Positions 14,756 through 23,000 of a DNA stretch of 48,210 nucleotides are shown one piece after another. Each line of letters opens with the position of its first letter. Position 1 is the stretch's first letter. Under the pieces are notes generated by a model. It made no database searches. It saw only the letters and a program-made list of their open reading frames with translations, and was not told the DNA's origin. Both the position numbers and the translations under genes were made by a program. This stretch comes from Streptomyces durocortorensis (lineage in GTDB: Bacteria > Actinomycetota > Actinomycetes > Streptomycetales > Streptomycetaceae), in assembly GCF_016901035.1 (NCBI RefSeq), contig NZ_JAFEUF010000003.1, positions 21,386 through 69,595 on the forward strand, written 5' to 3'.

Positions 14756-16078
14756 TCACGCCCCCAGCAGGCTCTGGCCGCAGACGCGCAGCACCTGGCC
14801 GTTGACGGCGGCGGAGCCGGGCTGCGCGAACCAGGCGACGGCCTCGGCCACATCGACCGGAAGCCCGCCCTGGGAAAGGGAGTTCATGCGGCGGCCAGCC
14901 TCGCGGATGAAGAGCGGCACGGCGGCGGTCATCTTCGTCTCGATGAACCCGGGGGCCACCGCGTTGACCGTGACGTCGTGTTCGGCGGCGGCGCGCGGGC
15001 CGAGCGAGCGGACGAGGCCGATGACACCGGCCTTGCTGGCCGCGTAGTTGGTCTGGCCGTTGTTGCCCGCGATGCCCGCGATGGAGGCGGTGGCGACGAC
15101 CCGGCCGCCCCGGTTGAGGGTGCCCGAGGTGAGGAGTTCGTCGGTGGTGCGGAGCACGCTGTCGAGGTTGACGTCGATGACCTGGGCCCAGCGTTCGGCC
15201 GGCATGTTGGCGAGGCGGCGGTCGCGGGTGATGCCCGCGTTGTGGACGAGGACGTCGAGCCCGTCCGGTGCGGCGGCGGTGATGCGGGCGGCGGCGTCGG
15301 GTGCGGTGATGTCCAGCGGCAGCGCGGTGGCCCCGAGCCGGTCGGCGGTGCGCACCAGGTCGTCCTGGGCCTGGGGGACGTCCAGCACGATGACGTGCGC
15401 CCCGTCGCGGGCCAGCACCGAGGCGACGGACGCGCCGATGCCCCGCGCCGCGCCGGTGACCAGGGCGGTGCGGCCGGCGAGCGGGGCGGCCTGGTCGGCC
15501 ACGGGGTCCGGGGCGGCGGTGGTCAGCTCGATCACCTGGCCGCTGACGTAGGCGGACCGGGGGGAGAGGAGGAAGCGGAGGGTGGACTCGGCGGCCTCCG
15601 GCGCGGCCCCGTCCGGGATCCGCACGAGCTGGACGGTGGAGCCGCGCCCGATCTCCTTGCCCAGCGACCGGACGAAACCCTCCAACGCCTGCTGCGCAGC
15701 GGCCTGATGGTGGTCCTCGGAGGACGGGGGCCTGCCGATGACGACGATCCGGCCACCGGGAGCCTGCGACCGTACGACAGGATGCAGGGCCGCGTGCACC
15801 TCGGCGAGACCCCGGGCGGAGGTGACCCCGGTGGCGTCCAGGACGATTCCGGCGGGCCGGGTGGACTGCTGCTCGACCGTGAGCCCGGTCGCGGCCAGCA
15901 CCTTGGCCAGCCCGCCCGTGATCGCCGACTCCCCGGCGGTCAGATGCAGCAGCGGTCCGTCCAGGCGCGGGGTCTCCAGGGTCCACCGGCGCAGCGGGGC
16001 GGGCTGCGGCAGGCCGAGCCGGCGGGTGAGGAAGCGGCCGGGTGCTGTGCCGGTGAGGTGCAGATAGCGATCGGCCAT
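14756..16078 (-). CDS. fabG4: High-molecular-weight 3-oxoacyl-thioester reductase (FabG4-type)
   Basis: A 440-residue two-domain short-chain dehydrogenase. The N-terminal 200 residues form a degenerate Rossmann/flavodoxin-like domain with no nucleotide motif. The C-terminal domain is a full SDR: TGAARGIG at 208-215, NAG at 280-282, and the catalytic Ser332, Tyr345 and Lys349 (YAASK). This length and layout are those of the HMw FabG4 class, which uses NADH to reduce 3-oxoacyl chains, against about 245 residues for ordinary FabG. ATG 16078 has AGGGAG eight bases before it. It is followed by the MaoC-like gene. A perfect TTACTC-TT-GAGTAA palindrome lies in its promoter region, shared with the divergent thiolase. 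Confidence 0.92.
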   Translation of the reverse strand: MADRYLHLTGTAPGRFLTRRLGLPQPAPLRRWTLETPRLDGPLLHLTAGESAITGGLAKVLAATGLTVEQQSTRPAGIVLDATGVTSARGLAEVHAALHPVVRSQAPGGRIVVIGRPPSSEDHHQAAAQQALEGFVRSLGKEIGRGSTVQLVRIPDGAAPEAAESTLRFLLSPRSAYVSGQVIELTTAAPDPVADQAAPLAGRTALVTGAARGIGASVASVLARDGAHVIVLDVPQAQDDLVRTADRLGATALPLDITAPDAAARITAAAPDGLDVLVHNAGITRDRRLANMPAERWAQVIDVNLDSVLRTTDELLTSGTLNRGGRVVATASIAGIAGNNGQTNYAASKAGVIGLVRSLGPRAAAEHDVTVNAVAPGFIETKMTAAVPLFIREAGRRMNSLSQGGLPVDVAEAVAWFAQPGSAAVNGQVLRVCGQSLLGA

Positions 16079-16106
16079 TGTCCTGACTCCCTGCTCGGTC
16101 GTAGAT

Positions 16107-16136
16107 TTACTCTTGAGTAAGGTTACTGAAGAGTCA
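16107..16136. promoter_or_regulatory. Palindromic operator between fabG4 and thiolase
   Basis: TTACTCTTGAGTAA (16107-16120) is a perfect 14-bp palindrome. A second, degenerate copy TTACTGAAGAGTCA lies at 16123-16136. TetR-family regulators of fatty-acid genes in actinomycetes bind palindromes of this size. Its place between the two divergent starts lets one protein control both. Confidence 0.6.
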
Positions 16137-16187
16137 GGAGCTGGTCGAGATGCACAATCCCGGACCGACCGAGACGAGATGGTCGGC

Positions 16188-17474
16188 GTGACGAACCAGG
16201 ACCCGTTCGTGCCGCTCTCCCCGCCCCGGCCGCGCCGCGTGGCGGTCATCGGCGGCAGCCGCACCCCGTTCGCCCGCTCCGACGGCCCGTACGCGACCGC
16301 CTCCAACCAGGACCTGCTGACGGCCGCGCTGAACGGCCTGGTGGAGCGGTACGGGCTGGCCGGCGACCGGGTCGGTTCCTTCGTCGCCGGGGCCGTCCTC
16401 AAGCACAGCCGCGACTTCAACCTGGCGAGGGAGACCGTCCTCGGCTCCTCCCTCGACCCTCGTACCCCCGCGTACGACATCCAGCAGGCGTGCGGCACCG
16501 GCCTCCAGGCGGTCATCGCCGCCGCGAACCAGATCGCGCTCGGGGCCGTCGACTCGGCGATCGCGGGCGGCTCCGACACCACCAGCGACGCCCCGCTCGG
16601 CGTCAACGACGACCTGCGCCGCATCCTGCTCGCCGCCCGCCGCGCGAAGACGACGGGCGCCCGCCTCAAGGCCCTGGCGGCCGTACGCCCCCGCCACCTC
16701 GTCCCGGACATCCCGCGCAACGCCGAACCCCGCACCGGCCTGTCGATGGGCGACCACGCCGCCGTCACCGCCCGCCGCTGGGCGGTCACCCGCGAGGACC
16801 AGGACCAGCTGGCCGCGACGAGCCACCAGCGCCTGGCCGCCGCGTACGAACGGGGCTTCCTGGACGACCTGGTGGTCCCGTACCGGGGCCTGGACCGCGA
16901 CCAGAACCTGCGCCCGGACTCGACAGCCGAGAAACTGGCGCGGCTGAAGCCGGTGTTCGGCGTCTCCGACTCCGACCCGACCATGACAGCGGGCAACTCG
17001 ACGCCGCTGACGGACGGGGCGGCGACGGTCCTGCTGGCGAGCGAGGAGTGGGCGCGGGAGCGGGACCTGGAGCCGTTGGCGTATCTCTCCCTGTACGAGA
17101 CGGGCGCGGTCGACTACGTGGACGGCGACGACGGCCTCCTGATGGCCCCGGCGTACGCGGTGCCGCGCCTGCTGGAGCGGGCCGGGCTCGGCATCGAGGA
17201 CTTCGACCTGTACGAGATCCACGAGGCGTTCGCCTCCCAGGTGCTGGCCACCCTCGCCGCCTGGGAGAAGCAGGGCCTGGCCCCAGTGGACCGAACCCGC
17301 CTGAACGTGGCCGGGTCCTCCCTGGCCACGGGCCACCCCTTCGCGGCGACGGGCGCCCGGATCGTGGCGACGCTGGCGAAGCTGCTGGCGGAACGGGAGG
17401 GCCCGGGCCGGGGGCTGATCTCGATCTGCGCGGCGGGCGGGCAGGGGGTGACGGCGATCCTGGAACGCCCCTGA
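16188..17474 (+). CDS. Acetyl-CoA C-acyltransferase (FadA2/FadI-type thiolase)
   Basis: A 428-residue thiolase that would cleave or form 3-oxoacyl-CoA. The nucleophile is Cys102 in QQACGTGLQAV; the active-site His lies in YEIHEAFASQV; near the end are GHPFAATGAR and the acid/base Cys in CAAGGQGVT. The start is uncertain: GTG 16188 has GAGA eight bases before it, while ATG 16179, three codons longer, has no well-placed site. It diverges from the fabG4-htdX pair and precedes the acyl-CoA synthetase by 95 bases, so ligase, thiolase, reductase and dehydratase could together extend or shorten an acyl chain. No acyl-CoA dehydrogenase is in the window. Confidence 0.92.
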   Translation: MTNQDPFVPLSPPRPRRVAVIGGSRTPFARSDGPYATASNQDLLTAALNGLVERYGLAGDRVGSFVAGAVLKHSRDFNLARETVLGSSLDPRTPAYDIQQACGTGLQAVIAAANQIALGAVDSAIAGGSDTTSDAPLGVNDDLRRILLAARRAKTTGARLKALAAVRPRHLVPDIPRNAEPRTGLSMGDHAAVTARRWAVTREDQDQLAATSHQRLAAAYERGFLDDLVVPYRGLDRDQNLRPDSTAEKLARLKPVFGVSDSDPTMTAGNSTPLTDGAATVLLASEEWARERDLEPLAYLSLYETGAVDYVDGDDGLLMAPAYAVPRLLERAGLGIEDFDLYEIHEAFASQVLATLAAWEKQGLAPVDRTRLNVAGSSLATGHPFAATGARIVATLAKLLAEREGPGRGLISICAAGGQGVTAILERP

Positions 17475-17569
17475 CCTGACTGCCTCTTCCGCCCTTCCCT
17501 GCTCTTTCCCTGCCGGACGGACGACCCGGCGAACCGACCCGCCCGACCCCCCGAACCGAGGAGCCGCAC

Positions 17570-19492
17570 GTGTCAACGCCATCTTCCGCCCCCGCGTCCA
17601 CCACGCCCCCTGGGCCCGTCCTGATCGAGCCGACGAAGAAGCGCGGACCGGACGGCCGGGTCCAGGAGGTCTCCGTACCGAAGTTCGCGCCGACCGTGGA
17701 GCGCGGCTCGCTGGCCGAGATCCCGTTCGACAACGCCCGGGAGGCCCCGGGGGAGTTGGTCCTCAGCCGTAAGGACGCCGAAGGTGTCTGGCAGGACGTG
17801 AGCGCGGCCGACTTCGCCGCCGAGGTGCTGGCGGTGGCGAAGGGCCTGATGGCGGAGGGGCTGGGGGCGGGGGACCGGGTCGCGATCATGGCCCGGACGA
17901 CGTACGAGTGGACGCTGCTGGACTTCGCGGCCTGGGCGGCGGGCCTGGTGACGGTCCCGATCTACCCGACCTCGTCCGCGTTCCAGGCTCGCTGGATCCT
18001 CCAGAACTCGGGCGCGGTGGCGTGCGCGGTGGAGTCGAAGGAGCAGGGCCGCCTGATCAGCCAGGAGCGCAAGCAGCTCGGCGACCTGGCGCACCTGTGG
18101 CAGTTCGACACGGGGGCGATCGGCCACCTGAAGTCCCTCGGCAAGGACATCCCGGACGCGGCGGTGGCGGCCCGCCGGGCCACGCTGGAGCCGCACAGCC
18201 CGGCGACCCTCATCTACACCTCGGGCACGACGGGCCGCCCGAAGGGCTGTGTCCTGACCCACGGCAACTTCTTCGCCGAGGTCGACAACGCGATCGAGCT
18301 GCTGCACCCGGTCTTCAAGTCGGTGTCGAAGGAACCGGCTTCGACGCTTCTCTTCCTCCCGCTCTCCCACGTGTTCGGCCGGATGGTGGCGATCGGCTGC
18401 ATGCGGGCGAGGGTCCGCCTGGGCCACGCGCCGTCGATCCAGACCGAGGACCTGCTGGCGGACCTGGCCGGCTTCCGCCCGACCTTCCTCCTGGCCATCC
18501 CGTACGTCCTGGAGAAGGTCTACAACACGGGCCGGGCGACGGCGGAGAAGATGGGCCGCGCCTCGTCGTTCGACCGCGCGGCGAAGATCGCCCAGCGCTA
18601 CGGCAAGGCGGTGGAGGCCGCCGAACACGGTACGGGCCCGGGTCCGGGCTTCGGTCTGCGCGCGGCCCGCGCCCTGTACGACCCGCTGGTGTACCGCCGC
18701 ATCCGGGCGGCGCTGGGCGGCAAGGTCCGGTACGTGATCTGCGGCGGCTCCCCGCTGGGCCGCCGGCTCGCCGCGTTCTACGAGGGCGCGGGCATCGGCA
18801 TCTTCGAGGGCTACGGACTCACCGAGACCACGGCCGCCCACACGGTGACCCCGCCGCTCAAACCCCGTCTGGGAACGGTGGGTTGGCCACTGCCGGGGAC
18901 CTCGGTGCGCATCGCGGAGGACGGCGAGGTGCTGCTGCGGGGCGGCCAGGTGTTCCGGGGCTACTGGGACGAGGAGCGGGCGGAGGTGACCCCGGCACTG
19001 CTGGCGGACGACTGGTTCCCGACGGGCGACCTGGGGGCGCTGGACGAGGACGGCTACCTGACGATCACGGGCCGCAAGAAGGACATCATCATCACGTCGG
19101 GCGGCAAGAACGTCACCCCGGCCCCGCTGGAGGACTGGCTGCGCGCCCACCCCCTGGTCAGCCAGTGCATGGTGGTCGGCGACAACCGCTCGTACGTCAC
19201 GGCCCTGATCACCCTGGAACCGGACGGCCTCCAGCACTGGCGCCAGATGACGAAGAAGCAGGACATCCCGATGCGCGACCTGGTCCACGACGAGGACCTG
19301 CGCACGTCGCTCCAGAAGGCGGTGGACGAGGCGAACCGCCTGGTCTCGCGCGCGGAGTCGATCCGCAAGTTCACGGTGCTGCCGGTGGACTTCACGGAGG
19401 AGAACGGCCACTTGACGCCGTCGCTGAAGCTGAAACGGGAGGCGATCGCGCGGGACTTCGCGGGGGAGATCGAGGGGTTGTACGGAAAGTGA
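17570..19492 (+). CDS. Long-chain fatty acyl-CoA synthetase (FadD-type, AMP-forming)
   Basis: A 640-residue adenylate-forming ligase that activates a fatty acid to acyl-AMP and then acyl-CoA. Visible motifs are the P-loop YTSGTTGRPKGC (216-227), GYGLTETTAAHT (A5), DDWFPTGDLGALDEDGYLTI (A7), the GRKKDIIITSGGKNV hinge, and the catalytic Lys in the C-terminal SLKLKREAI. GTG 17570 has GAGGAG six bases before it. It resembles the FadD15 class with a long insert after residue 350. It lies just downstream of the thiolase and may be co-transcribed with it. The first 40 residues are Pro/Ser-rich and poorly conserved. Confidence 0.94.
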   Translation: MSTPSSAPASTTPPGPVLIEPTKKRGPDGRVQEVSVPKFAPTVERGSLAEIPFDNAREAPGELVLSRKDAEGVWQDVSAADFAAEVLAVAKGLMAEGLGAGDRVAIMARTTYEWTLLDFAAWAAGLVTVPIYPTSSAFQARWILQNSGAVACAVESKEQGRLISQERKQLGDLAHLWQFDTGAIGHLKSLGKDIPDAAVAARRATLEPHSPATLIYTSGTTGRPKGCVLTHGNFFAEVDNAIELLHPVFKSVSKEPASTLLFLPLSHVFGRMVAIGCMRARVRLGHAPSIQTEDLLADLAGFRPTFLLAIPYVLEKVYNTGRATAEKMGRASSFDRAAKIAQRYGKAVEAAEHGTGPGPGFGLRAARALYDPLVYRRIRAALGGKVRYVICGGSPLGRRLAAFYEGAGIGIFEGYGLTETTAAHTVTPPLKPRLGTVGWPLPGTSVRIAEDGEVLLRGGQVFRGYWDEERAEVTPALLADDWFPTGDLGALDEDGYLTITGRKKDIIITSGGKNVTPAPLEDWLRAHPLVSQCMVVGDNRSYVTALITLEPDGLQHWRQMTKKQDIPMRDLVHDEDLRTSLQKAVDEANRLVSRAESIRKFTVLPVDFTEENGHLTPSLKLKREAIARDFAGEIEGLYGK

Positions 19493-19716
19493 CGCGCAGG
19501 CGGGACCGGTCGAGTCGGTGGATCAGGCGGCGAGCGGTGCCAGCCGGTCCTGACCCGTAACACCTGCTGGACGGGCCGGTTCAGCGGCTGACGTCGATCG
19601 TCAAAGCCGTCCTTGCTCGGAAACGACAGCGTAAACTCTGGGATTGTCCGACGAGCAGTCAGAGTGGATGTCAGGCAGCGTGACGCCCTCTGCAAGAAGC
19701 ATGCGTAGGGGGCGGA
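19493..19716 (+). other. Intergenic boundary of the accessory island
   Basis: No gene is seen in these 224 bases. A weak imperfect stem (AGCCG, CTGA, CCGT at 19540-19556 pairing with ACGG, TCAG, CGGCT at about 19571-19589) could end the acyl-CoA synthetase transcript. Base composition becomes more A/T-rich from about 19600, with a TAAACT -10-like hexamer at 19632-19637 but no well-spaced -35. The promoter of the EACC1-caspase pair must lie here. Confidence 0.4.
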
Positions 19717-20076
19717 ATGGACATCTTGGTCGAGATCGAGGGCGGTCAGGGCGACGAACTTCGGGTGCTGGAGCGTGCGCTTCGAGAAGATCCAGACCTC
19801 TACCGGGCGCGAGTCTCCCGCTCGGCCGGGGAGGTGGAACCGGGTGCTCTCGGCGCAGAGGCCGTTATCCAGTTCATTGGCGAGAACGTGTTGCTCCCGG
19901 CTCTGCTTACGGCGATCTACGACCACCTCACCGCACGTCGTCGGACACGTTCGGGCATGGATCTGAAGGCCACCGTCGCCAGGACCGATCTGCCGGACGG
20001 TACCCGGCGCGTCGAACTGACCCTTGAGGGCCCCGCAAGTGAGGTGGTGGAGGCGGCCCGTAAGGAGTTGGAGTGA
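19717..20076 (+). CDS. EACC1 (effector-associated constant component 1) protein
   Basis: A 119-residue protein that I recognise as the small EACC1 type found beside large NTPase-effector proteins in multicellular actinomycetes. It begins MDILVEIEGG, has a short hydrophobic helix IQFIGENVLLPALLTAIYDH at about 51-70, and ends in a two-strand, one-helix unit (DLKATVARTD, RRVELTLEGP, EVVEAARKELE). No catalytic motif is visible; it is thought to be a fixed partner in NTP-dependent conflict systems. A GGGGG/GGCGGA purine run precedes ATG 19717. Its stop overlaps the GTG of the giant protein (GTGA), which points to fixed stoichiometry. The assignment rests on recall of the family, not on a search. 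Confidence 0.75.
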   Translation: MDILVEIEGGQGDELRVLERALREDPDLYRARVSRSAGEVEPGALGAEAVIQFIGENVLLPALLTAIYDHLTARRRTRSGMDLKATVARTDLPDGTRRVELTLEGPASEVVEAARKELE

Positions 20077-23000
20077 ATCCCGATGTCGAGAGGGCCGACC
20101 CGGCGCTTTCCGCTGCTCTCCTGATCGGATGCGAGAGCTATCCGCGCTCGGATCTGCCCATGATTCCGGCTGTCCAGAACAACCTCGACGGCATGGAGGC
20201 GGCGTTCAAGGATCCTGAACTGTGGGGTCTGCGCCGCCTGCGCCTATCGGTCCAGCGTGACCTGGAGTACGTCGACTTCCTGGACGCCGTGGCCGACTCG
20301 GCACGGTTGAGCGATCCGGACGGTCTGTTCGTGCTGTACTTCTTCGGGCACGCGGAGAAACACGACGGCGTGCTCTACCTCGCTCCCAGCGACGCCGACC
20401 GGAAGCGGCCTCAGGACTCCATGGTGTCTGTGGCCGACGTGTTCCGAAGCGTGGATGAAGCGAGAGGCGCTCGACGTAAGCTTCTGATACTTGATTGCTG
20501 TTTCGCGGCTCAGGCAGTTCGTGCTGTGCCTGGGGAGGCCACGCCTGCTCTTCAGTCAGCGGGGTGGTACGTCATGGCTGCGACAGCCGCCAACACCACT
20601 GCGCTGGCCCGTCCGGACCGGACCAACAGCCTGTTCACCGGGGCGCTGCTGGAGGCGTTCAAGGGCACCGCCGACGCCGCACGCAGCCTCTCCCCACGTT
20701 GGGTGTTCGAGCGAGTGAGCGCGCTGGTTCCCGAGCCGGCCGGAGACGCCGCGGCACGTCTGGTGCCGCACAGCAACACCGCTGACTGGGCAGACGGCGC
20801 ATGGCTACGCAACCGTCTATTCAAGGAACCGGAGCGGACTGCTACCCCCTATCCGGAGTATCTGTCGACCCCCGCTGTCCCCCTGGCCCGACCGTACGGC
20901 TTCCGCTCCTGGCCGTCGCCGGAGCCGCTGTACGTCGGGCGGACCGAGGAACTGCGGCGGGCAAGAGAGCGACTGCGGCAGCGCGTCGTCCTGCCGATTC
21001 GTGGTCCTCGGTATGCGGGCAAGGCCGCCTTCGTCCGAGAGCTGCTGTCCTCGCAGGACGTCCTCGATGCCGGTCCGGCAGAACGCCCCTGGCTTCTGTT
21101 CGAGATCACCGTCACCAACGCCAGCGCGGAAAGACCTGTTCTGGAGGCGATGGCCTCTGCGCTGGAGATCAGGCTGCAGGAGGTGAGCCAGGAAGCGGAC
21201 GCCCACCACGACCCGCGACGGGACGTGGTGATGGAGCGGCTGAAGGATTACACACGTGGGCACACGTTGCTGCTGGTCATCGACTGCGGCCGGCTGGGCT
21301 ACGACTCTGAAAAGATATCTGCGGAGCTGGACGACCTTCTGCAAGATCCCTATTTCCGGGATACCGCGAGTCTCCTTATCTCCCCGGTACGCCTCATGGT
21401 GGACGGATCCGAGCAGTTAGAACCTCAACCGGAAGTCCAGCTAGTGGAACTGGCGGAGAGTGAAGCTGCCTCCCTGCTCACCGGTCTCCTGGCCCAGGAA
21501 AAAGTCCTGGTGGACGGCGCATCGGTACTCGCGGAGGTCCGAGATCGCCGACTGCGTCTGCCGGGAATCCTGAGCATCAGCACCAAGGGCTTTCTCAGCG
21601 AGGCTCAACGTGCCCTGGCCGCGCCGGAGCCCTCGGCGGTAGTGGCTGCCCTCCTGGAAGGGTCGGCCCCCAGCGTCGCCAAATCACTGGACGAGATGGA
21701 GTGCCGCCTCGTTGCGGACACAACGGACCCGTGCCGTGGGCCGACAGCGGTCCAAGCTCTGGCCACCCTGACCGTGTGGGCCCTGACGGACGACCTCGCC
21801 CTTCCCTCCTCTCTCCTGGAGGATCCCGCTCTGGGTATCACCAGGCGAAAGCTGCGGCTGCTGGAGGACTGTCGAGTGCTCTCCCACACGATCGACGGAA
21901 CCCTGGAGATCGGGCAGGTGAGCAAGCAGGCGCTGCGGTCGCTGCTGTTGGCCGCCCTGAGCCGAGGCGATGAGCTGGACGATCCGCTGGTCCCTCGTCC
22001 ACTCGACCGTGAACTGCGGAAGTTGTTCGATCCCCGTATGGGTCCTCAGGACATCGACGGAGCATTGGCCGTGGCCGCCTCCGCGCTGTGTGTCGTCGGC
22101 CTCGGTACGCATCAGGACGGTGAAGAGTCCGCTGAACGGTCGTTTCTGCGTGGATTACGTTGGGCTGCGGGTTGGATCGAGGGCGAGGGCGGAAAGCGGC
22201 TGCCAAGGCTCTACCAGGTTCTCGAGGACGTCATCCTCGCACCGGCAGGTGACAACCCGTATCTGCCAATTACGCGCGTTGCCTCAGAGGTAGTGGTTCA
22301 ACATCCTGAGGAAGTTGCCGGCGATCAGGTGACGGCGCGGTACCGCCTCTACCCCGTGGTTGCGACCTTGACACTAAAGGCTCGTGCAGTCGGCTCTTTC
22401 GAGGAGATCGGTGCCGAGTTCATGGCTGCTGCTGAAGAGCTCTCGGAAGCACTGGCCGCATGCGATCCCGAACAGGTCCCGCCTTCCCTATTGCGTTCCG
22501 TAGACGCCTCGTTGGCGTTGACCGGTCGGCGGCTGGGCCTGACGGTCCGCTTGCTCCACATTCGCCGCTCTGCGACAACGGTACTGATCTCTGGAGCACG
22601 ACGTCGCGGTCCTGGACAACCCAGCCGGGTCACTCTGGCGATTTCCTGGCTGCTCAATACCGCCGATGCACATCTCGACATAGGCGAGACAGAAGAGGCC
22701 CGCGAACTGGTCGACACCTGTGGAGCGCTGATAGACGACTATCTTCAGCATGACGGCTCCACTCGCAGTTTGCACACGCGGCTCCAGCTGAAGAACCGTA
22801 TAGCTCGGGTGCGCAGCCGCTGTCTGCAGAATGCGGCCGACCGTAGGCTTGAGTTGCGTTCGGTCGTGGAGAATGCGGTGACAGCGCTGGAGTTGGCCCA
22901 CGACCAGAATGCCCCGCTGTCACTCTGGACGCGGCGCCTGTTTGAAGCAGGTCAGGCGTTGATGCAGGAGAGCTCCACAGATGAGGATTTGCTGGATGCG

